The translations under genes and the position numbers were made by a program. Positions 36,787 through 45,759 of a stretch of DNA of 64,000 nt are shown here, piece after piece (position 1 is the stretch's first letter; every line of letters starts with the position of its first letter). The stretch is from Flavobacterium resistens (lineage in GTDB: Bacteria > Bacteroidota > Bacteroidia > Flavobacteriales > Flavobacteriaceae): the NCBI RefSeq assembly GCF_900182645.1, contig NZ_FXTA01000002.1, positions 62,001 through 126,000 on the forward strand. The letters are read 5' to 3'. Below the pieces are notes generated by a model. It did no database searches, had not been told where the DNA came from, and saw only the letters and a list, made by a program, of their open reading frames with translations.

Positions 36787-36794
36787 TAATTTTG
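36787..36794 (+). promoter_or_regulatory. -7 box upstream of the GNAT gene
   Basis: TAATTTTG lies 19 bases before the ATG at 36814. No spaced TTG is seen. Confidence 0.4.
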
Positions 36795-36813
36795 AGGTTT
36801 ATCTTTTATTACA

Positions 36814-37260
36814 ATGGAATTTCAAATACGAGAACTTACTACAATTGACGAAATGCTGGCACAAATTGATACCATGCGATTTCTTTATCCTAAAATTTCA
36901 ATAGAGAAATATGAATCGTTTCTTTTAGAAATGGTGCCTCACAATTACATACAGATTGGAGTTTTCGAGAATGATGTTTGTTTAGGAATTACGGGATGTT
37001 GGTCGGCAACTAAACTTTGGACAGGAAAATATCTTGAGATTGATAATTTTGTTGTCAATCCAGAGCACAGGTCAAAAGGAATTGGCAAATTATTGACAGA
37101 TTATATTGATCAGAAAGCTTTAGATTTAGGATGTAGCAGTATTGTTTTAGACGCATTTACCGGAAATTTTGGCGCTCATCGTTTTTACTACAATCAAGGT
37201 TATGGACCAAAAGGATTTCATTTTGTGAAAGTTTTGGATGAGAACAAACTGACTCAATAA
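36814..37260 (+). CDS. GNAT family N-acetyltransferase
   Basis: A 148-residue GNAT protein with the acetyl-CoA loop in VNPEHRSKGIGKLLTDYI near 80-97 and the C-terminal SIVLDAFTGNFGAHRFYYNQGY typical of the fold. It would acetylate an amine of unknown identity. Monocistronic. Confidence 0.88.
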   Translation: MEFQIRELTTIDEMLAQIDTMRFLYPKISIEKYESFLLEMVPHNYIQIGVFENDVCLGITGCWSATKLWTGKYLEIDNFVVNPEHRSKGIGKLLTDYIDQKALDLGCSSIVLDAFTGNFGAHRFYYNQGYGPKGFHFVKVLDENKLTQ

Positions 37261-37319
37261 AAAAACATACAACTTCTTTTATTGAGCCTGCAAAATCATT
37301 AATAAACCAAAGAATTGGT

Positions 37320-37327
37320 TATTTTTG
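37320..37327 (+). promoter_or_regulatory. -7 box upstream of the flippase gene
   Basis: TATTTTTG lies 26 bases before the TTG at 37354 and within the longer possible reading frame, so it supports the later start. Confidence 0.45.
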
Positions 37328-37353
37328 TTTTACGAACTTTATTAAAAATTATT

Positions 37354-38814
37354 TTGGGATTATATAAAAATCTATTCAAACAAACTGCGATTTATGGACT
37401 AGCAACGGTTTTACCAAGGATGCTTAGTTTCTTATTGGTCAGATTATATACAGGTATTTTACCAACAGCAGAATATGGCGAAGTTTCGATTGTTTTGTCT
37501 TGGATGGTTTTCTTTAATGTTGTTCTTTCTTATGGAATGGAAACTGCATTTTTTAGATTCTACAGTGCCGAAGAAGATAAAAAAAATGTAATCGCAACTT
37601 CTACAATTTCAATTTTCTGGTCGTCAATTGGGTTTTTATTCGCCGCCTTAATTTTTAGAAATACACTTGCAAGTTGGGCCGAAGTTGATGCTCAATATGT
37701 TACTTATTCAGTTTGGATTTTAGTTTTGGATGCTTTGGTTTTAGTGCCTTTTTCTAAGCTTAGGGCTAACCAACGTCCAATGGTTTATGCCGCAATTAAG
37801 ATTGGAAATGTTATAATTAATTTATTGCTGAATATTTTCTTTTTGATGTATTTGCCAAAACTTGCAGCTTCAAATCCTAATTCGGTTTGGGATAATTTAT
37901 ATATTGAGAATTTCCAGATTGCATATATTTTCATTGCAAATCTTTTGGCAAGTTTAGCTACTTTTATTGTGCTTTCGCCAAATTATCTTTCGCTTGGACG
38001 AAAATTCGATCCGGAACTTTGGAAAAGAATGATGAAATACGGACTTCCTATTTTGGTTGCCGGATTAGCATTTGCTGTAAATGAACATTTCGATAAAATC
38101 TTATTAGGATATTTGCTTCCAGAAAATCTAGCAAAATCTGAAGTTGGTGCTTATTCAGCTTGTTATAAACTTGGTTTGTTTATGGTTTTATTTGCAACGG
38201 CTTTCAGATTAGGAATTGAACCTTTCTTTTTTAGTCATGCAAAAAATGAAAATGCTCCGCAGACTTATGCTGTAATCACGAAGTATTTTGTGATTTTAGG
38301 ATCATTGATTTTATTAGGTGTTATTGTTTTTGCAGACGTTTTAAAATTTTTATTATTAGATAACAAATCCTATTGGGAAGCCATGAAAGTGGTGCCGTTG
38401 ATTATTTTGGCCAACTTCTTTTTAGGAATTTACAATAACTTATCGGTTTGGTACAAACTGACAGACAAAACAAAAATTGGCGCTTATATTTCTATTGTTG
38501 GCGCAATTGTAACTTTGGTTTTAAATTATCTTTTAATTCCGAAATACAGCTATTATGGTTCTGCAATTGCGACCATTTCTGCTTACGGAAGCATGATGCT
38601 TATTTCCTATATCCTTGGAAATAAATATTACCCAATTCCTTATGATATGAACAAAATTGGTGCTTATTTAGGCGTTTCAATAGTATTCTCAATAATTTCA
38701 TTTTATGGATTCAGAGAGAAATATTATGTTGGGATTCCGCTTCTTTTAATTTTTATGTATATGGTTTATCATTACGAAAAAGATACCATAAAAGGAATAC
38801 TAAAGAAAAAATAG
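37354..38814 (+). CDS. Polysaccharide/lipid flippase (MOP superfamily)
   Basis: About 486 residues with some 14 transmembrane helices, of the oligosaccharide-flippase group (IYGLATVLPRMLSFLLVRLYT near the start). I set the start at TTG 37354 (MGLYKNLFKQTAIYG) because the earlier TTG at 37315 lies before a -7 box. The following genes dut, nucleotidyltransferase, TPR, DUF4292 and EnvC-like form a block that I recall as conserved in flavobacteria, so this is probably an envelope-building flippase rather than one tied to a capsule cluster. Confidence 0.85.
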   Translation: MGLYKNLFKQTAIYGLATVLPRMLSFLLVRLYTGILPTAEYGEVSIVLSWMVFFNVVLSYGMETAFFRFYSAEEDKKNVIATSTISIFWSSIGFLFAALIFRNTLASWAEVDAQYVTYSVWILVLDALVLVPFSKLRANQRPMVYAAIKIGNVIINLLLNIFFLMYLPKLAASNPNSVWDNLYIENFQIAYIFIANLLASLATFIVLSPNYLSLGRKFDPELWKRMMKYGLPILVAGLAFAVNEHFDKILLGYLLPENLAKSEVGAYSACYKLGLFMVLFATAFRLGIEPFFFSHAKNENAPQTYAVITKYFVILGSLILLGVIVFADVLKFLLLDNKSYWEAMKVVPLIILANFFLGIYNNLSVWYKLTDKTKIGAYISIVGAIVTLVLNYLLIPKYSYYGSAIATISAYGSMMLISYILGNKYYPIPYDMNKIGAYLGVSIVFSIISFYGFREKYYVGIPLLLIFMYMVYHYEKDTIKGILKKK

Positions 38815-38839
38815 GCCCGTTTAAAATTTTAAATTACAA

Positions 38840-39274
38840 ATGAAAATACAAATCATAAATAAATCACAGCACGACTTGCCAAACTACGAAACAATTGCTT
38901 CGGCAGGAATGGATTTGCGTGCCAATTTAACAGAATCAATTACGTTAAAACCTTTAGAAAGAACCATTGTTAAAACAGGACTTTTCATTGAATTACCAAT
39001 TGGGTACGAAGCGCAAGTTCGACCAAGAAGTGGACTTGCAGCAAAAAAAGGTGTAACAGTTTTGAATTCTCCAGGAACTGTAGATGCAGATTACAGAGGT
39101 GAGATAGGAGTGATTTTAGTAAACTTATCAAATGAAGAATTCGTAGTTGAAAATGGAGAACGAATTGCACAATTGATAATTGCAAAACACGAAAGAGCAG
39201 AGTGGATTGAAGTAGAAGAACTTTCAGAAACTTCAAGAGGAGCTGGCGGTTTTGGAAGTACTGGAGTGAAATAA
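38840..39274 (+). CDS. dut: dUTP diphosphatase
   Basis: A 144-residue trimeric dUTPase, which hydrolyses dUTP to dUMP. All five motifs are seen: GMDLRAN near 23-29, [10 protein letters not shown] near 61-70, [11 protein letters not shown] near 80, ERIAQLII near 101, and the C-terminal [10 protein letters not shown]. It is 25 bases after the flippase gene. A small perfect hairpin (39331-39348) lies between dut and the next gene. Confidence 0.96.
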   Translation: MKIQIINKSQHDLPNYETIASAGMDLRANLTESITLKPLERTIVKTGLFIELPIGYEAQVRPRSGLAAKKGVTVLNSPGTVDADYRGEIGVILVNLSNEEFVVENGERIAQLIIAKHERAEWIEVEELSETSRGAGGFGSTGVK

Positions 39275-39368
39275 GTTTTCAATCTCAGCTTTAAGTTTGC
39301 AATATCCAAAAAAAATAAGAACCAACTCAAGAAGATTTTTAAATCTTCCCTAAAAAATAAATATAAAA

Positions 39369-40385
39369 ATGAAGATAATTGTTCCAATGGCGGGCCGTGG
39401 CTCAAGACTTAGACCGCATACCTTAACAGTTCCAAAACCATTAATTCCTGTTGCAGGAAAATCTATAGTTCACCGTTTAGTTGAAGATATTGCCAAAATA
39501 TTAAAAGAACCAATTGAAGAAGTAGCTTTTATTTTGGGTGATGAAGCTTTTTTTGGTGAAGATGTTGTAACAAGCTTACAAGATTTGGCAAAGGGACTTG
39601 GAGCCAAAGCGTCAATTTATCGTCAGGATTTACCTTTAGGAACTGGTCATGCAATTATGTGCGCCAAAGAATCTTTATCTGGTCCAGCTGTTATCGCTTA
39701 CGCGGATACTTTGATTAGAGCTGATTTTGAATTAGATCCTCAGGCCGATGCTGTAATCTGGGTAAAGCAAGTTGATCAACCAGAAGCTTTTGGGGTTGTA
39801 AAACTAAATCAGAACAATGAAATTATCGAATTGGTAGAAAAACCAAAAGAGTTTGTAAGTGATTTAGCCGTTATCGGAATTTACTATTTCAAAGAAGTTG
39901 GAGATTTGAAAAAAGAACTTCAAGGCGTTTTGGATAATAATATTCAAAATGGTGGCGAGTACCAAATCAACGACGGAATTAAAGCCATGATGGCTAACGG
40001 AAAAGTTTTCAAAACCGGAAGTGTTGATGAATGGATGGACTGCGGAAACAAAGATGTAACGGTTGAAACAAACAGCAGAATGTTAGGATTTTTGCACAAC
40101 GATGGCGAGCATTTAGTTGATTATAATGTGACGTTAGAAAACGCAACAATTATTCCGCCATGTTATATTGGCGAAAATGTAGTACTGAAAAACACAACAG
40201 TAGGACCAAATGTTTCAGTTGGAAAAGGATGCCGAATTACAGACAGTTCTATTAAAAATAGCTTAATACAAACTTATTCTCAAATAAAAAACGCTAACTT
40301 AGACAATGCGATGATTGGAAATCACGTTAGTTATGATGGTAAGTTTACTAGTATTAGTATTGGAGATTACTCCGTTTTAGAATAA
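39369..40385 (+). CDS. Sugar-phosphate nucleotidyltransferase with left-handed beta-helix
   Basis: A 338-residue protein. The N-terminal RmlA/GlmU-type nucleotidyltransferase has GRGSRLRPHTLTVPKPLIPV at 8-27 and the LPLGTGHAIM loop near 87; a left-handed beta-helix of hexapeptide repeats (about 255-335) follows. It would activate a hexose-1-phosphate with an NTP. The particular nucleotide and sugar are not certain. It is probably part of the same envelope block as the flippase. Confidence 0.88.
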   Translation: MKIIVPMAGRGSRLRPHTLTVPKPLIPVAGKSIVHRLVEDIAKILKEPIEEVAFILGDEAFFGEDVVTSLQDLAKGLGAKASIYRQDLPLGTGHAIMCAKESLSGPAVIAYADTLIRADFELDPQADAVIWVKQVDQPEAFGVVKLNQNNEIIELVEKPKEFVSDLAVIGIYYFKEVGDLKKELQGVLDNNIQNGGEYQINDGIKAMMANGKVFKTGSVDEWMDCGNKDVTVETNSRMLGFLHNDGEHLVDYNVTLENATIIPPCYIGENVVLKNTTVGPNVSVGKGCRITDSSIKNSLIQTYSQIKNANLDNAMIGNHVSYDGKFTSISIGDYSVLE

Positions 40386-40437
40386 AAAAAGAGTTTTTTA
40401 GAGGGTTCTTTTTGGTTTAAAATAAATTATAAAAAGA

Positions 40438-41787
40438 ATGAAAAAAGGCGTTTGGATAATTTTATTTTTCGTTTTGCTTGGCAATTCAAACTCGGTTTTG
40501 GCTCAGACTGAACCGGAAGATATTGCTATGGCTCCAGACGAATATCAAGATGCTTTTTATGAATCTTTAAAACAAAAAGGAATTGAAAATTATGATAAAG
40601 CCATAGTATCATTAGAAAAATGTATAAAACTAAAACCTAATGATGCTGTTGCTTATTTTGAATTAGGAAAAAATTACTTTGCTTTAAAAGACTATCAAAA
40701 TGCAAATACGGCTTTTGAGAAAGCAACGCAGTTAAATCCTAAAAACAAATGGTATTGGCTTGGAATTTATGATGTAAGTTATGAAACCAAGAATTATCCA
40801 CTGGCGATAGAAACGATTCAGAAAATTATTGTTTTTGATGAAGAATACAAAGATGATTTGATTTCATTATATATGATTACAAATCAATTTGATAAAGCAC
40901 TTATAGCGATAAACGAAATGAATGATAAATTCGGAAAATCTGAAGATCGTGATCGTTATAAAATGCAGATTTTATCGCAGGGAAAATATCAAAATGCTGA
41001 AATTTCGAATTTGATCGATCAGATAAAAAAGAATCCGAAAGAAGAATCGAATTATCTTAATCTTATCATCTTATATTCAAAATCAGATGATAATGACAAG
41101 GCTTTAGAAGTTGCGACAAAATTGGCAAAAGAAGTTCCAAATTCGGAATGGGCGCAGGTAAGTTTATTCAAAACATATTTAGATGCAAACCAGGCTGATA
41201 AAGCAATTAAGGCAATGAATGTTATTTTGGCAAGTTCAAAAATTGATTCGAAAATCAAGCACAGAACTTTGAATGAATTTTTGATTTATACCAATAAAAA
41301 TCCGCAATACGCACCAGATTTAGAGAAAGCGATTTCTTATTTTGATAATGATCCAAATGTGGATGTTGCCAAAGAAATTGGGAAATTTTATCACAGCAAG
41401 GGTCAGTTTGAAAATGCAATTAAGTATTATGAAAAAGATTTAAAGGCAAATTCAGAAACAGATCGTGAAACCAATTTGCTTTTGCTTGAAGCTTATACAC
41501 AGGCAAAACAATTTGAACCGATGACCAAAAGAGCAATGAATATGATTGAAGTTTATCCGAGCCAGCCACAATTTTATTATTATGCCGGACTGGGAAGCAA
41601 TCAGTTAAAACAATTTAAGAACGCAAAAACCGTTTTAGAAATGGGGCTTGATTATGTTGTTGACGATAAAAAATTGGAATCAAATTTTAATATTCAGCTA
41701 GGAGAGGCTTATAATGGTTTGGGAGATGCCAAGAAAAAAGAGGAATACTTTTTGAAGGCCAATGAGTTATTAAAACAAAAGAAATAG
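40438..41787 (+). CDS. Secreted TPR protein
   Basis: A 449-residue periplasmic protein: a signal peptide (MKKGVWIILFFVLLGNSN) cleaved after about residue 22, then TPR units across the rest (AVAYFELGKNYFALKDYQNA near 75; FYYYAGLGSNQLKQFKNAK near 380). Such proteins scaffold envelope complexes. It lies 6 bases before the DUF4292 lipoprotein gene and may partner with it. Confidence 0.85.
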   Translation: MKKGVWIILFFVLLGNSNSVLAQTEPEDIAMAPDEYQDAFYESLKQKGIENYDKAIVSLEKCIKLKPNDAVAYFELGKNYFALKDYQNANTAFEKATQLNPKNKWYWLGIYDVSYETKNYPLAIETIQKIIVFDEEYKDDLISLYMITNQFDKALIAINEMNDKFGKSEDRDRYKMQILSQGKYQNAEISNLIDQIKKNPKEESNYLNLIILYSKSDDNDKALEVATKLAKEVPNSEWAQVSLFKTYLDANQADKAIKAMNVILASSKIDSKIKHRTLNEFLIYTNKNPQYAPDLEKAISYFDNDPNVDVAKEIGKFYHSKGQFENAIKYYEKDLKANSETDRETNLLLLEAYTQAKQFEPMTKRAMNMIEVYPSQPQFYYYAGLGSNQLKQFKNAKTVLEMGLDYVVDDKKLESNFNIQLGEAYNGLGDAKKKEEYFLKANELLKQKK

Positions 41788-41793
41788 GAAAAG

Positions 41794-42576
41794 ATGAAAA
41801 AATATATAGCAATTGTGTTGCTGTCGGTATTTGTGATTTCATGTAAATCAAAAGCCGTGGCAGTACAAAACAATACTACTAAAACAGAAGAAGCACCAAA
41901 AGAAGATAAAAAAGCAATTGAAAAACATTATAACAATAAGTTAGATTTCTCAACTTTAAGTATAAAAGCAAGTGCGAGATATGAAGATGAGAAACAAAGC
42001 CAAAATGTTACTGCTGATATAAAAATTGAAAAAGACAAACAGATTTTAATAAGTGTTCGTTTTCTTGGAATCACAATGGCAAAAGCATTGATTACGCCAA
42101 CCACAGTTAGCTATTACGAAAAAATAAAAGGTACTTATTACGAAGGTGATTTTACGAGTTTAAGCAAATGGTTGGGAACGGATCTAGATTATAGTAAAGT
42201 TCAGAATTTATTGGTTGGAGAAGCCTTAGACGATTTAAGAAAAGGGAAATATACACAGACAATCGTAGAAAACCTTTTTCGTTTAGAAGATGAAAAAGAA
42301 GAAAAAGTAAAAAAGATATTTTATTTAGATTCAGAAAAATATTTGATTCAGAAAGAAGAAATTTCACAAGCTTCAGAAAACGTACAGCTTGAAATTATTT
42401 ATTCTGACAGTAAAACCTTTAATCAAGGAACGCTTCCAACAACCATTGAAATTAATGCAGTTCAACCAAAAGGGAAAACAAATATTAATTTAAATTATAA
42501 TAATATTTCATTTAATGAAGAACTTTCTTTTCCATATAGTGTTCCAAGTGGGTATAAAAAAGTTATAATTAAGTAA
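41794..42576 (+). CDS. DUF4292 family lipoprotein
   Basis: A 260-residue lipoprotein with a lipobox FVISCKS (Cys 17) and a beta-rich domain of the DUF4292 type (LSIKASARYED, TKMVSYYEKIKGTYYEGDF-like), distantly like LolB/LolA carriers. It is probably anchored in the outer membrane and may handle lipid or lipoprotein. It sits between a TPR protein and an EnvC-like protein, the usual flavobacterial order. Confidence 0.8.
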   Translation: MKKYIAIVLLSVFVISCKSKAVAVQNNTTKTEEAPKEDKKAIEKHYNNKLDFSTLSIKASARYEDEKQSQNVTADIKIEKDKQILISVRFLGITMAKALITPTTVSYYEKIKGTYYEGDFTSLSKWLGTDLDYSKVQNLLVGEALDDLRKGKYTQTIVENLFRLEDEKEEKVKKIFYLDSEKYLIQKEEISQASENVQLEIIYSDSKTFNQGTLPTTIEINAVQPKGKTNINLNYNNISFNEELSFPYSVPSGYKKVIIK

Positions 42577-42599
42577 ATTTGCAAAAAGAAAACAGAAAC

Positions 42600-43853
42600 A
42601 TGCCAAAATTTCTCCTAAGCCTAATTTTTATTTGTGCCACGACTTTTATGTGGGCACAGGATTCGCAGCAAGAAAAACTTGAACAGCGCAAAGCACAAAT
42701 TCAGCAGGAAATTAGAGATAATGAAAAAATGCTGCAGTCTGTAAAGAAACAAGAAAAATCGGCAGTAAATATATATTTAATTCAGGCGAATAAAATTAAG
42801 CTGAAAGAAAAACTGATCAACACTACTGCAAAACAGGAAAGGGTTTTGAGTAATGATATGTATATTAATCAGGTTCAGGTTAATAAATTGAAAAAAGAAT
42901 TGACAGTTTTGAAAGCAGACTATTCAAAAATGATTTTAAAATCATACAAAAGTAGATCTGAGCAAAGTAGGGCAATGTTTATTTTATCTTCAGAAAGCTT
43001 TTTGCAGGCTTATAAAAGAGCACAATATTTAAAACAATATACGAATTACAGAAAAAATCAAGGATTAGAAATTGAATCTAAAACGGCACAGTTAGTTGAT
43101 TTTAATGCAAAACTGGATGGTCAGAGAAAGGTTAAGAAAAAGATTATTGCTGAAAACCAAAAGGAAAAAGTAAGCTTAGAAGTTGAAAAGAAAGAACAGC
43201 AAAAACTAGTAAACGCTCTTAAAAAGGATAAAAATAAAATCATTGCAGATACTAGAAATAAACAAGCAGAAGCAAAAAGAATCGACAGACAAATTGATCG
43301 TTTGATTCGTGAAGCAATTGCTGAAGCAAATAGAAAAGCAGCTCTGGAACGAGCTAAAGATAATCCAGGATCTACAGCTTCAACAGCGCCAGTTTCTTCT
43401 TCAAAAATTGCTTTGACACCAGAAGGAAAAATATTAGCTGCTGATTTTAAAGCAAACAGAGGAAAATTGCCATGGCCGGTTGAAAAAGGATTTGTTTCAT
43501 TAGGTTATGGAGATCAGCCACACCCGCTGCATCCATCGATTACAGTTCATAATTCGGGAGTTGAGATTACAACCGAACAAGGTGCAACAGCCCGCGCAGT
43601 ATTTGAAGGAGAAGTTTCGAGCGTAATTGTTTTATCACCAATCAACAGAGCAGTTATGATTCAGCATGGAGATTATTTTACGGTGTATCAAAATTTAAGT
43701 TCGGTATCAGTTGCAAAAGGTGATAAAGTAAATACTAAGCAAAGTATTGGAAAAGTAAGAACCAGTGGAGATACAGGAAAAACAACCATTAAGTTTTTGA
43801 TACTTCAAAATACAACAAATATGAATCCGGAAGGATGGTTGCAAAACAGATAA
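42600..43853 (+). CDS. EnvC-like murein hydrolase activator with degenerate M23 domain
   Basis: About 417 residues: signal peptide, a long coiled coil (about 20-260), a short Ser/Thr/Pro linker and a LytM/M23 domain (about 280-417). The metallopeptidase ligands are lost: VHNSGVEI replaces HxGxD near 315, YQNL replaces YxHL, and IKFLIL near 397 replaces xLHFE. This is the pattern of EnvC-type non-catalytic activators of amidases. The ATG at 42600 gives a clean signal peptide; an earlier TTG at 42579 does not. The amidase at 47249 is a possible partner. A strong terminator follows. Confidence 0.88.
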   Translation: MPKFLLSLIFICATTFMWAQDSQQEKLEQRKAQIQQEIRDNEKMLQSVKKQEKSAVNIYLIQANKIKLKEKLINTTAKQERVLSNDMYINQVQVNKLKKELTVLKADYSKMILKSYKSRSEQSRAMFILSSESFLQAYKRAQYLKQYTNYRKNQGLEIESKTAQLVDFNAKLDGQRKVKKKIIAENQKEKVSLEVEKKEQQKLVNALKKDKNKIIADTRNKQAEAKRIDRQIDRLIREAIAEANRKAALERAKDNPGSTASTAPVSSSKIALTPEGKILAADFKANRGKLPWPVEKGFVSLGYGDQPHPLHPSITVHNSGVEITTEQGATARAVFEGEVSSVIVLSPINRAVMIQHGDYFTVYQNLSSVSVAKGDKVNTKQSIGKVRTSGDTGKTTIKFLILQNTTNMNPEGWLQNR

Positions 43854-43882
43854 AAAAAGGGAGCTATTGAGCTCCCTTTTTT
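43853..43882 (+). terminator. Terminator after the EnvC-like gene
   Basis: Arms 43853-43865 and 43870-43882 with a GGGAGCT/AGCTCCC centre, short loop and T run. Strong and well placed after the stop. Confidence 0.85.
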
Positions 43883-43986
43883 ATTAAGTTTAAGTTTTAG
43901 ATACACAAGAAAGAATAAAATAAGGTTTCATTTGAAAAATCAATCTATATCTTGAGCTGAAGTTAACCGATTGAATTTAAAAATAG

Positions 43987-43994
43987 TATTTTTG
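43987..43994 (+). promoter_or_regulatory. -7 box just upstream of rbfA
   Basis: TATTTTTG ends only 4 bases before the rbfA ATG at 43999. If used, transcription would start at or near the ATG and the mRNA would be leaderless or nearly so. The -33 TTG is at a poor distance. Confidence 0.4.
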
Positions 43995-43998
43995 CAGT

Positions 43999-44391
43999 AT
44001 GGAAACAAATAGACAGAAAAAAATAGGCGGTGTCATCCAGAAAGATTTGGTTGATATTTTGCAAGGTGAAGTGCGAAAAAACGGAATTACCAATTTAGTA
44101 ATTTCGGTATCCAAAGTTAGTGTTACGACAGATTTATCTGTGGCAACGGTATATTTAAGCATTTTTCCTCAGGAAAAAGCCAAAGAAACTTTAGAAGGAA
44201 TTAAATCAAATACAACTTTAATTAAACACGATTTATCACAGCGTGTGCGTTTGCAATTGCGCCGTGTACCAAACTTGGTGTTTTTTATCGATGACTCATT
44301 AGATTATATCGAAAAAATCGACAATGCTTTAGCAGGAAAAGAAAACCCAATTGAAAACCGTGATCTTTTAGAAAAAAGAAGAAAATCATAA
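43999..44391 (+). CDS. rbfA: 30S ribosome-binding factor A
   Basis: A 130-residue KH-like protein that binds 16S rRNA and matures the 30S subunit. It has the typical IGGVIQKDLVDILQGEV start and SVTTDLSVATVYLSIF core; the C-terminal RVPNLVFFIDDSLDY is conserved. One base separates its stop from the next gene, so they are one operon. Confidence 0.94.
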   Translation: METNRQKKIGGVIQKDLVDILQGEVRKNGITNLVISVSKVSVTTDLSVATVYLSIFPQEKAKETLEGIKSNTTLIKHDLSQRVRLQLRRVPNLVFFIDDSLDYIEKIDNALAGKENPIENRDLLEKRRKS

Positions 44392-44392
44392 A

Positions 44393-45592
44393 TTGAATTT
44401 CCCCCTTTACATAGCCAAACGTTACATTTTTAGCCGAAGCAAAAATAACGCTATCAATATCATTAATCGTATTGCGAGCTTAGGAATTGTTGCCGGCACG
44501 ATGGCTTTGTTTGTGGTTTTATCTGTTTTTAGCGGATTAAAAGTTTTTAGTTTATCGTTTACAAACGAAATTGATCCCGATTTAAAAATGACAAGTACTT
44601 ATGGAAAATCATTTTTGATTACACCAGATCAGGAAAGTCAAATCAAGAAAATTGATGGAGTAGTTTCATACACCAAAATTATTGAAGAGCGTGTTTTGTT
44701 TTTGTTTAAAGACAAACAGAAAGTTACTTATTTAAAAGGAGTTGACCGTAATTATCCAGTGGTCAACGATATCAAAAAAAAGCTTTTCACCGGACAATGG
44801 TTAAAACCAGATACGTATCAGGTTGTAATAGGTTACGGTATTTCGCGTGACTTTTCGTTGGGAGTTTTGGATTTCGAAAATCCGTTGCAGATTTTTGCGC
44901 CAAAACCAGGAAAAGGCGCAATTGAAAATCCGGACGATGCATTTACAAAAACAGATGTTCTTCCGGTTGGGATTTACTCCATCAGCGAAGATTTAGATTC
45001 AAAATATGTTTTTGCCGATTTAGGTTTAGTACAGGAATTACTGGAATACAAAACCAATCAAATTTCGGGACTTGAGTTTAATCTGCAAGAAAACGCAAAT
45101 GAAAGCGCCATCAGATCACAGCTGGAAAGTATTTTCAAAAATAAAGTCACGCTTAGAAATCGAGCGCAGCTAAATGAATCTTTGTATAGAATGCTAAATA
45201 CCGAGAACATAGCAGTATATCTGATTTTTACGTTGGTTATTATTGTAGCACTTTTTAACTTGATTGGTGCTTTGATTATGATGATTTTAGAGAAAAAAGG
45301 AAATCTTAAAACCCTTTTTAATCTAGGAACAGAAATTAGCCATCTGCGCAAAATATTCCTTCTTCAGGGAACTTTACTGAGTGTTTTTGGTGGAATAATA
45401 GGACTTATATTAGGTGTCATTTTAGTGTTATTTCAACAGAAATATGAGTTGATTATGATTACGCCAACTTTGGCATTTCCGGTTGTTTTTACAATTGAAA
45501 ACATCCTGATTGTTTTAGGAACCATTATTTCTTTAGGTTTTCTGGCTTCTTTAATTGCTTGCAGCCGTGTAAGTAAAAAGCTTTTAGATTAA
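44393..45592 (+). CDS. LolC/E-like ABC transporter permease (FtsX fold)
   Basis: A 399-residue permease: a transmembrane helix near 25-47, a large periplasmic domain, then three C-terminal helices (about 275-300, 320-345, 365-390). MNFPLYIAKRYIFSRSKNNAIN at the start matches LolC/LolE-type lipoprotein exporters. It begins with TTG right after the rbfA stop. The ATPase (LolD-like) is not adjacent. It probably moves lipoproteins out of the inner membrane. Confidence 0.85.
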   Translation: MNFPLYIAKRYIFSRSKNNAINIINRIASLGIVAGTMALFVVLSVFSGLKVFSLSFTNEIDPDLKMTSTYGKSFLITPDQESQIKKIDGVVSYTKIIEERVLFLFKDKQKVTYLKGVDRNYPVVNDIKKKLFTGQWLKPDTYQVVIGYGISRDFSLGVLDFENPLQIFAPKPGKGAIENPDDAFTKTDVLPVGIYSISEDLDSKYVFADLGLVQELLEYKTNQISGLEFNLQENANESAIRSQLESIFKNKVTLRNRAQLNESLYRMLNTENIAVYLIFTLVIIVALFNLIGALIMMILEKKGNLKTLFNLGTEISHLRKIFLLQGTLLSVFGGIIGLILGVILVLFQQKYELIMITPTLAFPVVFTIENILIVLGTIISLGFLASLIACSRVSKKLLD

Positions 45593-45710
45593 TATTTCGG
45601 GCTAAAAAATATTTCCTATATTTATCGTCTCAAAAAATTACCGCATATGATAGTTTCTGCCTAATCCTGATTTATTTTTTTAAATAATTAGGATACTTAC
45701 GTTTTTTCGA

Positions 45711-45741
45711 GTTCAGATTAGTACATCTGAACCAATTTTTT
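45711..45741 (+). promoter_or_regulatory. Terminator-like hairpin in the leader of the MATE gene
   Basis: Perfect 8-base arms GTTCAGAT/ATCTGAAC (45711-45718 and 45725-45732) followed by a six-T run at 45736-45741, only 19 bases before the MATE ATG. A second hairpin lies earlier in the leader, at about 45665-45692. Confidence 0.5.
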
Positions 45742-45759
45742 CATTTATCCTAACTTATC

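Noticed and set aside
45640..45700. Purine-riboswitch-like words (ATATGATAGTTTCTGCC) in the MATE leader
   Set aside because: The P2 hairpin, the TAAA-type loop and the GACTA closing segment are missing, so the match is only a short word.
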